Shown: positions 47,751 through 57,124, counted from the stretch's first letter. The stretch is 64,000 bases of DNA from Variovorax sp. ZS18.2.2 (GCF_024701975.1 NZ_JANLNM010000002.1:248001-312000), one strand, 5' to 3'. Translations and numbers: made by a program. The notes: generated by a model from the sequence alone, not told the origin.

Positions 47751-48713
47751 ATGGCGATCCAGTGGTTCCCCGGGCACATGTACACGACCCAGAAGGCCAT
47801 CACCGAGCGGGTGAAGGACATCGACGTGGTCATCGAGCTGCTCGACGCGCGCCTGCCCGGCTCCAGCGCCAACCCGATGCTGGCCGAACTCACGGCCGGC
47901 CGGCCGACGCTCAAGGTGCTCAACAAGCAGGACCTGGCCGACCCCGCGCGCACCGCGCTCTGGCTCGCGCACTACAACGCGCTGCCCGCCACGCGCGCCA
48001 TCGGGCTCGATGCGAGCCTGACCACGCCCGCGCAGCAGATCGTGAAGGCCTGCCACGAGCTCTCGCCCAACCGCGGCGGCATGGCCAAGCCGATGCGGGT
48101 GCTGATCTGCGGCATTCCGAACGTGGGCAAGTCCACCCTCATCAACACGCTGACCGGCGGTCGCAAGGCCAAGACCGGCGACGAGGCCGGCATCACCAAG
48201 CTGGAGCAGCGCATCACGCTGGCCGACGACTTCTACCTGTGGGACACGCCCGGCATGCTGTGGCCGCGCATCGTGGTGCCCAAGAGCGGCTACAACCTCG
48301 CGGCCAGCGGGGCGGTGGGGCGCAACGCCTTCGACGAGGAAGAAGTGGCGCTGGAGCTGCTCAACTACCTCAAGGGGCACTACGCCGAAGGCATTGCCGC
48401 GCGCTTCAAGCTGGTCGAACTCGATGCCGCGACCATCGCTGGCATGAAGGACGAGGACGTGCTCGACACCATCGGCCGCAAGCGCGGCGCGCTGCTGGGC
48501 AAGGGCAAGGTCAACCTGCAGAAGGCGGCCGAGATCGTGATGCACGAGTTCCGTGCGGGCAACCTCGGGCGCGTGACGCTCGAGACGCCTGAAGAGTTCG
48601 CACAGTGGCTGGCCGAAGGGCAGCGCATCGATGCCGAGCGCGCGGCTAAGAAGGCGGCGCGTGGGAAGAAGGGCAAGCAAAAGACCGAAACCGCTCCGGA
48701 GGAAAACACCTGA
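47751..48713 (+). CDS. ylqF: Ribosome biogenesis GTPase YlqF/RbgA
   Basis: 320 aa, circularly permuted GTPase: G4 NKQD (~63) comes before G1 GIPNVGKST (~121) and G3 DTPG (~164). The opening IQWFPGHMYTTQKAI is the family signature. It assists large-subunit assembly. A lysine-rich tail ends the protein. The gene after it overlaps its stop codon (TGATG). Confidence 0.92.
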   Translation: MAIQWFPGHMYTTQKAITERVKDIDVVIELLDARLPGSSANPMLAELTAGRPTLKVLNKQDLADPARTALWLAHYNALPATRAIGLDASLTTPAQQIVKACHELSPNRGGMAKPMRVLICGIPNVGKSTLINTLTGGRKAKTGDEAGITKLEQRITLADDFYLWDTPGMLWPRIVVPKSGYNLAASGAVGRNAFDEEEVALELLNYLKGHYAEGIAARFKLVELDAATIAGMKDEDVLDTIGRKRGALLGKGKVNLQKAAEIVMHEFRAGNLGRVTLETPEEFAQWLAEGQRIDAERAAKKAARGKKGKQKTETAPEENT

Positions 48714-49183
48714 TGCCGAGTTTCTTTTTCTTTCGCCAGGGCGGTCTCGATACCGATTCGGAAGACTTCCCGGGACTGGTGAGCGTTGCCGCGTACCTGA
48801 AGCAACTGAGCGCGCAGGAACACGAGCGCAAGCCCACCGATGCCGAAGAGTTCCTGCGCCAACTCGATGCCGTGCCGTGGAACGAGATCATGGCTGCCTG
48901 GCTGGTCCATCAGGAAGGTCCGTTGCCCGCGCTGGTCTTGTGCAGCGACGACATGAAGGTGCAGTTCGGCATCAGAGGTGTCTTCCATGAGCAGTTGCAC
49001 TATTACCAGTGCAGCTTCAGCCGCGAAATGAAGAAGGGCTGGTTCTCCAAGGAAACACAGCAACTCAGCTTCGAGATTCACGAGCGCGCCGATGTAGCCG
49101 GCCTCGTGCGGCAGTTCGTGCAGGGCGACCACGACGCGCTGGCCACCGAGGCCCGGCGCATCGGCCAGAACGTCCTGGCGTAG
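48713..49183 (+). CDS. Conserved protein of unknown function
   Basis: 156 aa, no signal or membrane segment. Features are an aromatic start (PSFFFFRQGG), a central LVHQEGPLPALVLCSDDMKVQFGIRGVFHEQLHYYQCSFSREMKKGWF and a helical tail. I do not recognise the family. Its start overlaps the ylqF stop by one base, so it is probably co-translated with that GTPase. Confidence 0.7.
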   Translation: MPSFFFFRQGGLDTDSEDFPGLVSVAAYLKQLSAQEHERKPTDAEEFLRQLDAVPWNEIMAAWLVHQEGPLPALVLCSDDMKVQFGIRGVFHEQLHYYQCSFSREMKKGWFSKETQQLSFEIHERADVAGLVRQFVQGDHDALATEARRIGQNVLA

Positions 49184-49210
49184 CAACTGGCAGCGCATCG
49201 GACGGGCGCC

Positions 49211-49834
49211 TTGCCTTCGGCTTCGGATCACTCTTCAGGCGACAGCGCGGGCCGTGCCTGGATGCGCGCGCTCGCGCACCGCTTCCCTGAGCTGCCGTCC
49301 GATGCACTCGCCGCGTTGGCTGGCCAGGCGCACCGCGTGTCGCTGGACGCGAATGCCACGCTGCTCGCCGCGGGTGCGCCCTGGCAGTACGCCTTCTGGG
49401 TCGAGCAGGGGTTGCTGCGGCTCTTCTACATCGACAGCGAAGGTCGCGAGTCGAACAAGAATTTCCACGCCGAGGATGCGTTCATCTGGCCCGTGACCGA
49501 GGTGCTGCGGCGCGAGCCCGCGGCCTTCTTCATCGCGGCGCTGGGGCCGGCCACGGTCTGGTGTCTTCCGTATGCCGCGCTCGAATCTGCGGTTGCGCGC
49601 CTGCCGTCGTGGACCGCGCTGCAGTTGCACGCGCTGGCCGGATTGCTCGACGACAAGATGCGGCGCGAGCAGGTCTTTCTCCAGTGCACCGCGCGGGAGC
49701 GCTACGAAGCCTTGCTGCGCGAGCGGCCCGAATGGACGCAGCGCATTCCGCTGCGGCACCTGGCGTCGTACCTGGGCATGACCGACGTCTCGCTGTCGCG
49801 GTTGCGCGCCGGCATGAAACTTATCGACAGTTAA
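49211..49834 (+). CDS. Crp/Fnr-type regulator with cyclic-nucleotide-binding fold
   Basis: 207 aa from TTG 49211, or 190 from ATG 49262; neither has a clear advantage. A cNMP-like jelly roll (VSLDANATLLAAGAPWQYAFWVEQGLLRLFYIDSEGRESNKNFHAEDAFIWP) is followed by a helix and a C-terminal HTH (IPLRHLASYLGMTDVSLSRLR). It fits the small regulators of the Crp family that lack the cAMP-binding Arg-Ser pair. Target unknown; the DUF1772 gene next door is possible. Confidence 0.82.
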   Translation: MPSASDHSSGDSAGRAWMRALAHRFPELPSDALAALAGQAHRVSLDANATLLAAGAPWQYAFWVEQGLLRLFYIDSEGRESNKNFHAEDAFIWPVTEVLRREPAAFFIAALGPATVWCLPYAALESAVARLPSWTALQLHALAGLLDDKMRREQVFLQCTARERYEALLRERPEWTQRIPLRHLASYLGMTDVSLSRLRAGMKLIDS

Positions 49835-49886
49835 GGCGCGCCGTCGAAGACGCTGGGACAGTGGGGCTTTCCTCGAAGGGGGCGCC

Positions 49887-50396
49887 ATGTTCCGTTTCTC
49901 GTCGACCGCGCTGCAACTCGGCCTGCACGGCCTCGCCATCTTCTGGCTGGGCCTGATGGCCGGCTTCTTCTGGACCTACAGCGCCAACGTCAACTTCGCG
50001 ACCTTGCAGATGGACGGCAGCACCTACGCGATGGTGCAGTCCAGCCTGAACCGCAATGTGCGGCATGCGATGTTCTTCAGCTTCTTCTTCGGCCCGCCGC
50101 TGCTTTGCGCGCTGGCCATGCTGACGGCCTGGCCGCAATGGCGCGCGCGCTGGTGGTGGTGCCTGGGCGCGGCCGGCGTGCTCTATGCGCTGGGTATCGT
50201 GGTGTTCACCGCGCAGGTCAACCTGCCGCTCAACGCATACACCGAGTCGTGGGACCCGCGCGCGCTGCCGTCCGACTGGGCGCAGACGCGCGCGCGATGG
50301 AATGCCGCGAACCTGTGGCGTGCCGTGGCCAGCGCAGTGGCGTTCGCATTGGCGCTCTTCGCCCTCTGCGCGCGGACGATTGGCCCCCGGCGCTGA
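49887..50396 (+). CDS. DUF1772 (anthrone oxygenase-like) membrane protein
   Basis: 169 aa with four predicted membrane helices (about 8-28, 56-80, 88-108, 142-162). The FFWTYSANVNFATLQMDG opening and the NLPLNAYTESWDP and WNAANLWRA segments match DUF1772. Function uncertain. Strong GGGGG site before the start. Confidence 0.82.
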   Translation: MFRFSSTALQLGLHGLAIFWLGLMAGFFWTYSANVNFATLQMDGSTYAMVQSSLNRNVRHAMFFSFFFGPPLLCALAMLTAWPQWRARWWWCLGAAGVLYALGIVVFTAQVNLPLNAYTESWDPRALPSDWAQTRARWNAANLWRAVASAVAFALALFALCARTIGPRR

Positions 50397-50427
50397 CCGG
50401 AAAGGGCTCGCCCACTATCATCGAAAC

Positions 50428-50877
50428 ATGCAACGCCTCACGCGCCAGCGCAACGCCGTTTTCTCCGCCTTCAGCGACGCCGGTCGCGTATTGACCGCAC
50501 CGGAAATCCTCGAGCACGCTCGCGAGATCGTCCCCGAGATCAGCCTCTCCACCGTGTACCGCCAGGTCTCCCTGCTGCTCGCCGACGGCGAGATCGCGAA
50601 GGTCGAGCTGCCGGGCGAACCGGCACGCTACGAGGTGGCCTGCAAGCCCGCCGCGCACCGTCATGCGCACCACGACGGCAAAGAGGCCGACCACCACCAT
50701 CACTACTTTCATTGCTCCGGCTGCGGCCAGGTGTTCCTGCTGCATGCGTGTCCGGGGCCGATGGATGAGCTCGCGCCCAAGGGCTTCCAGGTGAAGAGCC
50801 ACGAGGTGACGCTGCACGGGCTGTGCGCGGCTTGCGTGGATGCGGGCGGCAAGGCGAGCGGGCACAAGGCGCACTGA
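50428..50877 (+). CDS. Fur-family regulator, Zur-like
   Basis: 149 aa. DNA-binding half at 1-75 (MQRLTRQRNAVFSAFSDAGRVLTAPEILEHAREIVPEISLSTVYRQVSLL). The metal half carries a strong histidine run (HRHAHHDGKEADHHHHYFHCSGCGQVF) plus CSGC and CAAC, as in Zur/PerR-type proteins. The gene lies directly upstream of a promoter with a large palindrome and a zinc-independent L36 gene, which points to zinc sensing. That assignment is inference from context. Confidence 0.85.
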   Translation: MQRLTRQRNAVFSAFSDAGRVLTAPEILEHAREIVPEISLSTVYRQVSLLLADGEIAKVELPGEPARYEVACKPAAHRHAHHDGKEADHHHHYFHCSGCGQVFLLHACPGPMDELAPKGFQVKSHEVTLHGLCAACVDAGGKASGHKAH

Positions 50878-50905
50878 CGCGACAGGTGGCGGTCAGCTTT
50901 TTGCT

Positions 50906-50931
50906 GTTATTGAGAATGAATTCTCAATAAC
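50906..50931. promoter_or_regulatory. 26-bp palindromic operator within the rpmJ promoter
   Basis: Perfect arms GTTATTGAGAAT and ATTCTCAATAAC with a 2-base centre. A -35-like TTGAGA (50910-50915) and -10-like TATAGT (50933-50938), 17 bp apart, frame it, so the operator fills the promoter spacer. Resembles a Fur-family site but with an even centre. The regulator at 50428 is the natural candidate. Confidence 0.75.
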
Positions 50932-50967
50932 GTATAGTCGCGGGTCCCAACTTTTCGGAACGACCCT

Positions 50968-51117
50968 ATGCAAGTCCTGTCCTCGCTCAAGGAAGCAAAG
51001 AAGCGTCACCGCGATTGCCAGGTGGTGACCCGGCGCGGCCGCACCTACGTGATCTGCAAGTCCAACCCGCGCTTCAAGGCGCGCCAGGGCGGCGCGAAGA
51101 ACAAGAACAAGCGCTGA
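50968..51117 (+). CDS. rpmJ: Ribosomal protein L36, zinc-independent type
   Basis: 49 aa: [20 protein letters not shown]...[15 protein letters not shown]. The four-ligand zinc ribbon of ordinary L36 is absent (only two Cys remain), and the longer [10 protein letters not shown] tail marks the YkgO-type paralogue. In other bacteria such paralogues are made under zinc starvation so that the zinc-bearing L36 can be replaced. Its promoter holds a large palindrome. Confidence 0.92.
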   Translation: MQVLSSLKEAKKRHRDCQVVTRRGRTYVICKSNPRFKARQGGAKNKNKR

Positions 51118-51255
51118 ACCTGCGCTGACGACAAGACGGGCGCCCCGATCCGCGCAGCCCGCCGACCCTCGCCCCACGACCCGACAGAATCGCATCGGCG
51201 CAACCGCGCTGCCGCAAGCCTGCGCGCGTCTTTTTCTCCAACCGGAAACCTGTCC

Positions 51256-51963
51256 ATGCTCCGAGCCATCGGCCTCACCAAACAGTACGGCACGCACACC
51301 GCACTCGACCGTCTCGACCTCGACATCCGCGGCGGCGACATCTACTGCCTGCTGGGCGCGAACGGCGCGGGCAAGACGACGACCATCAACCTGTTCCTGA
51401 ACTTCATCGCGCCGACGAGCGGCACGGTGGAGATCAACGGCGTCGACGTCACCCGCCATCCGGTGGCGACCAAGCAGGACGTGGCGTACATCCCCGAGCA
51501 GGTCACGCTGTACGGCACGCTCTCGGGCCTGGAGAACCTGCGCTTCTTCGCCGGTCTCGCGCTCGGCCGAGAGCTGCCGCGCACGCGCCTGCTCGAGCTG
51601 ATGACCGAGGTGGGGCTCGACCACGCGGCCGCCGACAAGCGCGTTTCGGCCTATTCGAAAGGCATGCGGCAGAAGGTGTGGATCGCGGTGGCGATTGCCA
51701 AGGAGGCCAAGGCGCTGCTGCTCGACGAGCCCACCTCGGGGCTCGACCCGCACGCCGCCGCCGAGTTCTCCGACCTGCTGCGCCGCGCCGCCGACACCGG
51801 CGTGGCCGTGCTCACCACCACGCACGACCTGTTCCACGCGCAGCAGACCGCCACGCGCGTCGGCATCATGAAGCGCGGTCGCCTCGTCGAGAGCCTCGAC
51901 GGGGAAGCGCAGATCGCGCACACCGATCTGCAGTCGCTCTACCTCCAGCACATGAGAGCCTGA
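51256..51963 (+). CDS. ABC-2 type transporter ATPase
   Basis: 235 aa. Walker A GANGAGKTT (~36-44), a non-standard signature SKGMRQK, Walker B ALLLDEPTSGLD and switch His in TTHD. Closest in style to NosF/CcmA-like ATPases of ABC-2 systems. Followed after 2 bp by its permease. A 138-bp gap separates it from rpmJ, without a strong terminator. Confidence 0.9.
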   Translation: MLRAIGLTKQYGTHTALDRLDLDIRGGDIYCLLGANGAGKTTTINLFLNFIAPTSGTVEINGVDVTRHPVATKQDVAYIPEQVTLYGTLSGLENLRFFAGLALGRELPRTRLLELMTEVGLDHAAADKRVSAYSKGMRQKVWIAVAIAKEAKALLLDEPTSGLDPHAAAEFSDLLRRAADTGVAVLTTTHDLFHAQQTATRVGIMKRGRLVESLDGEAQIAHTDLQSLYLQHMRA

Positions 51964-51965
51964 AC

Positions 51966-53366
51966 ATGCTGCTGAACTGGATCGCACGACGCGAATTTCT
52001 CGAACGCCTGCGCGACGGCCGCCTGTACTGGGCCGGCGGACTCGTGGTGATGCTGCTCTTCACCGCGCTCGCCGTGGGCTGGGCGCACCAGCAGGGCGCC
52101 CACGCCGAGCAGGTTGCCGCGCAGGCCATGGACTACCGCGACTGGCTGCACCAGGACAAGCGCCATCCGCACGACGCGGCCCACCAGGGCATGCATGCCT
52201 TCAAGCCCGAGCCACCGCTGTCGATGGTCGACTCGGGCATCAATCCCTTCATCGGCAGCACCGTGTGGCTGCAGGCGCACCGGCAGAGCGAGGTGAAGTT
52301 CAATGCCGCGCAGGACGCGACCGGGCTGCAGCGCTTCGGCAACCTCTCGGTCGGCTGGATCCTGCAAGTGCTCGGGCCGCTGCTGGTGATCGTGCTCGGC
52401 TTCAACGCGTTTGCCGGCGAGCGCGAGCAGGGCATCTTGCGGCAGACGCTGAGCCTGGGCGTGTCGCCACTGCGGCTCCTGGCCGGCAAGGCGCTGGCGC
52501 TGTCGGCATCGCTCGCGGTGCTGCTCGTGCCGGCCGCCATCGTCGCGGCCATCGCGGTGGCCGCGGGCGCGGAGCAGGGCGAGCGCATCGACGCGTTGCT
52601 GCGCCTTGCCGCATGGGGATTCGGCTACGCCGTGTACCTCGGCATCTTCGTATTCCTCGTGCTGGGCGTGTCGGCGATGTCGGCCACCTCGCGCACGGCC
52701 ATCACCGTGCTGCTCGCGCTGTGGATCGGGCAGGCCGTGATGGCGCCGCGCGTGCTCTCCGAGCTGTCGCGCACCTGGTTCCCGAGCCCGACGCGGCTGG
52801 AGTTCAACCAGCAACTCGGCGCCGAACTCAAGGCCGTGTCGAACAAGGTCTGGCAAGAGAACTTCGGCACCACCGAGCGCTGGGGCCGCGACGTGCCGCT
52901 CAGCAAATGGGGCATCGCGCTGCGTCTGGACGACCAGGCCTCGTACCCCGTGTACGACCGCCACTACGGCCGCCTCTGGGACACCTGGGAACAGCAGCAG
53001 ACCGTGCAGGAATGGAGCGGCCTCGTGCTGCCGATCCTCGCGATCCGCAGCTTCTCGATGGGCATGGCGGGCACCGATTTCTCGCACCATCGCCGCTTCA
53101 CGACCGCGGCCGAACTGCATCGCCGCAACATCCAGGACCTGATGAGCAAGGACCTCGTGGTGCATGCCGATCCGCTGGGCGACCGCCACTTCTCCTACCA
53201 GGCCACGCCCGACCTTTGGGCCACCGTGCCGCCGTTCGACTACCACTCGCCGGGCGTGGGGTGGGCGCTGTGGCATCAGGCGCGCAGCCTGGCCGTGCTG
53301 TGCGTCGGCCTGCTGATCGCCGCGGCGTTCGCGGCCTTCGCCACCGTGCGCCAGCGCGCGCTCTGA
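51966..53366 (+). CDS. ABC-2 permease (DUF3526-like), first subunit
   Basis: 466 aa with a first membrane helix at ~18-40, a large outside loop (~41-145), five or more helices at ~150-300, and a second large outside loop (~320-430). The first loop is rich in His (for example DKRHPHDAAHQGMH), and the second has FSHHRRF. The layout is that of NosY/DUF3526 permeases found beside TonB receptors. Metal-related transport is a possibility from context only. Confidence 0.8.
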   Translation: MLLNWIARREFLERLRDGRLYWAGGLVVMLLFTALAVGWAHQQGAHAEQVAAQAMDYRDWLHQDKRHPHDAAHQGMHAFKPEPPLSMVDSGINPFIGSTVWLQAHRQSEVKFNAAQDATGLQRFGNLSVGWILQVLGPLLVIVLGFNAFAGEREQGILRQTLSLGVSPLRLLAGKALALSASLAVLLVPAAIVAAIAVAAGAEQGERIDALLRLAAWGFGYAVYLGIFVFLVLGVSAMSATSRTAITVLLALWIGQAVMAPRVLSELSRTWFPSPTRLEFNQQLGAELKAVSNKVWQENFGTTERWGRDVPLSKWGIALRLDDQASYPVYDRHYGRLWDTWEQQQTVQEWSGLVLPILAIRSFSMGMAGTDFSHHRRFTTAAELHRRNIQDLMSKDLVVHADPLGDRHFSYQATPDLWATVPPFDYHSPGVGWALWHQARSLAVLCVGLLIAAAFAAFATVRQRAL

Positions 53367-53372
53367 GAGGGG

Positions 53373-54854
53373 ATGCAACCCATGTCCATCCATCCTCCCC
53401 AAGGCCGCCGTCTGCTGGCCGTGATGCGCCAGGAAATCCGCTTGATGCTCGCCGAGCGCGGCTTCTGGGTCGTTGGTGCGCTGTTCCTGCTGCTCGTGGC
53501 CTATGCGCTCGGCAACGGCCTGCTGCAGACCGCCAAACGCGACCGCGCACAGGCGGCCGTCGCACAGGCCGATCGCGACACGCGCGTGGCGCAGCGCGTG
53601 CAGCTCGAAGCCATCCTCGCCGGCACCGCGCAGCCCACGCCGTTCGAGAACCCGGCCGATCCCTCGCGCATGGCGAGCGGCTACGGCGGCCAGCACGCGT
53701 TGCTGCCGACCGCGCCGCTGGGCCCGGTCGCGCTGGGGCAGAGCGACCTGTTCCCGAGCCAGTACAAGGTCACGAACCAGAGCCGCGTCGTGTTCATGAA
53801 CCCGAGCGACATCGAGAACCCGTGGCACCTGCTGAGCGGGCATTTCGACCTGGCCTTTGTCATCGTGTATTTGCTGCCGCTCCTGATCTTTGCGCTCAGC
53901 TACAACCTCCTGTCGGCGGAGCGCGAGAACGGCACCTTGCGCCTGCTGCTGTCGCAGCCCTTGCGCTTGCGCACGCTGCTCGCGGGCAAGCTCACGGTGC
54001 GTGCTGCGGTGCTGCTGGGTCCGGCCGTGTTGCTGCCCGTGGCGGTGCTGTGGATCGCGCGCCATGCAGGCTTCGCTGGTGGCGCAGGCAGCGCGACGCT
54101 CTGGTGGGCGCTGCTCGTGGGCGCCTATGCGCTGTTCTGGTTCGCGCTGGTCGTGGCGGTGAATGCCTTCGGCGCTTCGTCGGCGACCAATGCGATGGTG
54201 CTGGTCATCGCGTGGGTGATGCTGGTGCTGGTGGCGCCGGTGCTGCTCAACCTCGCCGTCACGCGGGCCGCGCCGGCGCCGTCACGCACCGAGCTCGCCA
54301 CGCACCAGCGCGTGGTCACGGCCGAGGCGATGAAGCGCTACCAGGACCTGCTGGGCACCGAGTACCAGCACGTGGGCCATGGCGCGATCCTCGTGCCGCG
54401 CAACGGCAAGATCGAGATCGCCGGCCGCGCGCTGGCCAACTACAAGATCGAGCGCGAGGTCGATGACGCGATCCGTCCCGCGCTCGACCGCTTCGACGCG
54501 CAGCAGGCGCATCAGCAGCAGCTGCTCGGCCGCTTCGGCATGGTGTCGCCCGCCGCCGTCGCCTACGAAGGCATGACCGCGCTGGCCGGCAACGGCGTGC
54601 GGCGCCATGCGCGCTTCGAGGCGCAGACGGTGGCGCACCACGAGGCGTGGAAGGCCTTCTTCTTTCCGCGCATCGATGCGCGCGATGCGTTCACGCCCGC
54701 CGAGTTCGACCGCATCCCGGCCTTCGCCTGGCAAGAGGAGCCCGCAGGCCTCATGCGCGGCCAGGCCGCGTTGGCGGTGCTGCAGCTGCTCGTGCCGAGC
54801 CTGCTGCTGTTCGGCCTTGCGGCGTGGCGGCTGCGGCGCTTCTCCGTGGCCTAG
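53373..54854 (+). CDS. ABC-2 permease (DUF3526-like), second subunit
   Basis: 493 aa, same build as the previous gene: helix at ~30-50, outside loop to ~155, a helix bundle at ~160-300 (NLLSAERENGTLRLLLSQPLRLRTLLAGK is the coupling region), a second outside loop and a last helix near 470. The two permeases probably form a heterodimer with the ATPase at 51256. Start 53373 has GAGAGGGG upstream. Confidence 0.8.
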   Translation: MQPMSIHPPQGRRLLAVMRQEIRLMLAERGFWVVGALFLLLVAYALGNGLLQTAKRDRAQAAVAQADRDTRVAQRVQLEAILAGTAQPTPFENPADPSRMASGYGGQHALLPTAPLGPVALGQSDLFPSQYKVTNQSRVVFMNPSDIENPWHLLSGHFDLAFVIVYLLPLLIFALSYNLLSAERENGTLRLLLSQPLRLRTLLAGKLTVRAAVLLGPAVLLPVAVLWIARHAGFAGGAGSATLWWALLVGAYALFWFALVVAVNAFGASSATNAMVLVIAWVMLVLVAPVLLNLAVTRAAPAPSRTELATHQRVVTAEAMKRYQDLLGTEYQHVGHGAILVPRNGKIEIAGRALANYKIEREVDDAIRPALDRFDAQQAHQQQLLGRFGMVSPAAVAYEGMTALAGNGVRRHARFEAQTVAHHEAWKAFFFPRIDARDAFTPAEFDRIPAFAWQEEPAGLMRGQAALAVLQLLVPSLLLFGLAAWRLRRFSVA

Positions 54855-54906
54855 CGCAGCGCATCGTTCCTTCCGGTTTTTCGTTTCGTTCCAACCAGAC
54901 AGTCCA

Positions 54907-57105
54907 ATGATCCAGTTCACCCGCACGGCCATGGCGGTCGCCGCCGTCACGGCCTTCCAGGCAGCGTACGCTCAAGGCAACACCAGCGGCGGCAGCAGTG
55001 CAGAGCTCGGCGCCATCACCGTCGAAGGCAGCCGCGATGCCAACAGCCTGCACCTCGAGGAGTCGAGCGGCACCGCTTCGCGCCTCGGCCTCTCGGTGCG
55101 CGAGACGCCGGCCTCCGTCGAGATCCTGTCGCAGGACGCGATCCAGCAGCGCGGCGCGCGCACCTTCAGCGAAGCGCTGCGCGGCATGGCGGGCCTGTCG
55201 GGCGGTGGCCCGCCGTCGTCGCCGACGACGCTCTCCACGCGCGGCTTCACCAGCCTCATGTACCTCTACGACGGCGTGCGCAGCTCCGGCGCGGGCGTCG
55301 TCAATCGCGTGCAGGACACCTGGAACTACGACCGCATCGAGGTGCTGAAGGGCCCGGCCTCGGTGCTCGACGGCGAGGGCGCCATCGGCGGCGTCGTCAA
55401 CTTCGTGACCAAGCGGCCCGACCGCGACAACCCGCACAAGGAGGCGCTGCTCTCGTACGGCAGCTACGGCTCCACGCGCGCGGCCTTCGGCTTCGGCGGC
55501 GCGCTCGGCGATGCCAGCGCCTACCGCATCGACTACAGCCGCAACGACAGCAAGGTCGGCACCATCGACCGCAACGGCGAGCGCATCGACCACTTCACCA
55601 GCGGCCTGGCGCTCGACCTCGGCGGTTCGGTGAAGCTGGACCTTTCCTTCGACTACCTGCGCGACAACAACGACGCCTACTGGGGCACGCCGCTCGTGCC
55701 GCGCAGCTTCGCGACGCAGCCGACGAACGTGGTGAGCACGCCCGACGGCCGCGTGATCGACCGGCGAATGACGCGCACCAACTACAACGTGCTGGACGAC
55801 GACAACTCCTCGGAAACCTACTGGCTGCGCGCGCGCCTCACGGGCCAGCTCGACGGCGGCTGGTCGTGGCGCAACGAGTTCTCGGCCAACAAGTCGAACC
55901 GCGTTTTCCGCAATTCCGAGAGCGCCACCTTCGTGGCGCCGTCCAGCATCGCGCGCGACCAGACGCTGATCACGCACGACCAGGACTTCTGGCTCGACCG
56001 CATCGACGCCACGCACAAGGGCACGATCGGCGGCATGGACAACCGCCTCGTCGTCGGCGGCGAATACAGCGAGACGCGCTTCGGCAGCCAGCGCCGCTTC
56101 TCGAACAGCAGCGCGGGCACGGCGAGCCTGCTGCGGGTGCCGGTGTTCGATCCCTACGTGGGCTTCTTCAACGACGACCCGGCGCTCAGCGTGGGCGGCG
56201 GCAACCGGACCGACATGAACACCAAGGTGCGGGTCAGTTCGGTCTTCGTCGAAGACGCGCTCAAGCCCGTCCGCAACCTCACCTTGGTTGGGGGGCTGCG
56301 CCACGACCGCACCGAGGTAGCCCGCGCCGTCACCGACCTGAACCTGGGGAGCAACACGCGCTTCGGCAGCAGCTACCGTTCGACCTCGGGCCGTCTCGGC
56401 GCGGTCTACGACATCACGCCGCAGTCGAGCATCTACGCGCAGTACACCAACGCCACGCTGCCGGTGAATTCGCTCTTCCTCCTGTCGGCATCGAACGCGG
56501 CATTTCCGATGTCGCGCGGCAAGCAGGCCGAGGTGGGCTTCAAGCAGAGCCTGCCCGAAGCGAACCTGGAGTGGACCGCGGCGGTCTACAAGATCGAGCT
56601 CGACAACGTGCTGTCGCGCGATCCGGCAAACGCCGCCAACACGGTGAACAACGGGCGCCAGTCGTCGCGGGGCCTCGAACTCTCCGCCGTGTGGAAGCCC
56701 ACGCGCGAATGGACGCTGGCAGGCAACCTCGCCGCGCTCGATGCGCGCTTCGACACGCTGGTGGAGGCCGGCAACGTCTCGCGCGTGGGCAAGACGCCGC
56801 CCAACGTGCCCGAGCGCGTGGCCAACGTCTTTGCGACCTACCGGCCCGACAACTCGAAGCTCGAGTACTTCGTGTCGCTCAACCGCACCGGCCACATGTT
56901 CACCGACACCGCCAACCAGATCCGCATCAACGGCTACACCACCATGGATGCGGCAGTGAGCTACCGGCTGAAGAACGCGTTGCTCAGCTTCCGCGTGCGC
57001 AACCTGACCGACAAGCTCTACGCCACCTGGGTGGGGCGCGCCACCAGCCAGGTGCTGCTGGCGCCGCGCCGCACCTTCGAGGTGTCGGCCAAGTTCGACT
57101 TCTGA
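54907..57105 (+). CDS. TonB-dependent outer-membrane receptor
   Basis: 732 aa. Signal peptide 1-22 (ending AYA). Plug domain ~60-175 (ETPASVEILSQDAIQQRGARTFSEALRGMAGLSGG, IEVLKGPASVLDGEGAIGGVVN), then a 22-strand barrel ending in Phe as required for insertion. The plug type is that of siderophore receptors. It closes the cluster led by the Zur-like regulator and zinc-free L36, so it may import a zinc or iron chelate. Substrate not provable here. Confidence 0.9.
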   Translation: MIQFTRTAMAVAAVTAFQAAYAQGNTSGGSSAELGAITVEGSRDANSLHLEESSGTASRLGLSVRETPASVEILSQDAIQQRGARTFSEALRGMAGLSGGGPPSSPTTLSTRGFTSLMYLYDGVRSSGAGVVNRVQDTWNYDRIEVLKGPASVLDGEGAIGGVVNFVTKRPDRDNPHKEALLSYGSYGSTRAAFGFGGALGDASAYRIDYSRNDSKVGTIDRNGERIDHFTSGLALDLGGSVKLDLSFDYLRDNNDAYWGTPLVPRSFATQPTNVVSTPDGRVIDRRMTRTNYNVLDDDNSSETYWLRARLTGQLDGGWSWRNEFSANKSNRVFRNSESATFVAPSSIARDQTLITHDQDFWLDRIDATHKGTIGGMDNRLVVGGEYSETRFGSQRRFSNSSAGTASLLRVPVFDPYVGFFNDDPALSVGGGNRTDMNTKVRVSSVFVEDALKPVRNLTLVGGLRHDRTEVARAVTDLNLGSNTRFGSSYRSTSGRLGAVYDITPQSSIYAQYTNATLPVNSLFLLSASNAAFPMSRGKQAEVGFKQSLPEANLEWTAAVYKIELDNVLSRDPANAANTVNNGRQSSRGLELSAVWKPTREWTLAGNLAALDARFDTLVEAGNVSRVGKTPPNVPERVANVFATYRPDNSKLEYFVSLNRTGHMFTDTANQIRINGYTTMDAAVSYRLKNALLSFRVRNLTDKLYATWVGRATSQVLLAPRRTFEVSAKFDF

Positions 57106-57124
57106 ACGCACCCGCGTTCAGTGC

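Noticed and set aside
50906..50931. Classical iron-Fur box
   Set aside because: The palindrome has a 2-base centre and long perfect arms, unlike the 19-bp 7-1-7 Fur box; kept instead as a Zur-type candidate.
51939..54065. 708-aa minus-strand frame
   Set aside because: Antisense to the two ABC permeases; composition (His, Arg, Gln rich) is typical of shadows in high-G+C DNA.
54751..57111. 786-aa minus-strand frame
   Set aside because: Antisense to the TonB receptor, which has a full plug and barrel pattern and a terminal Phe.
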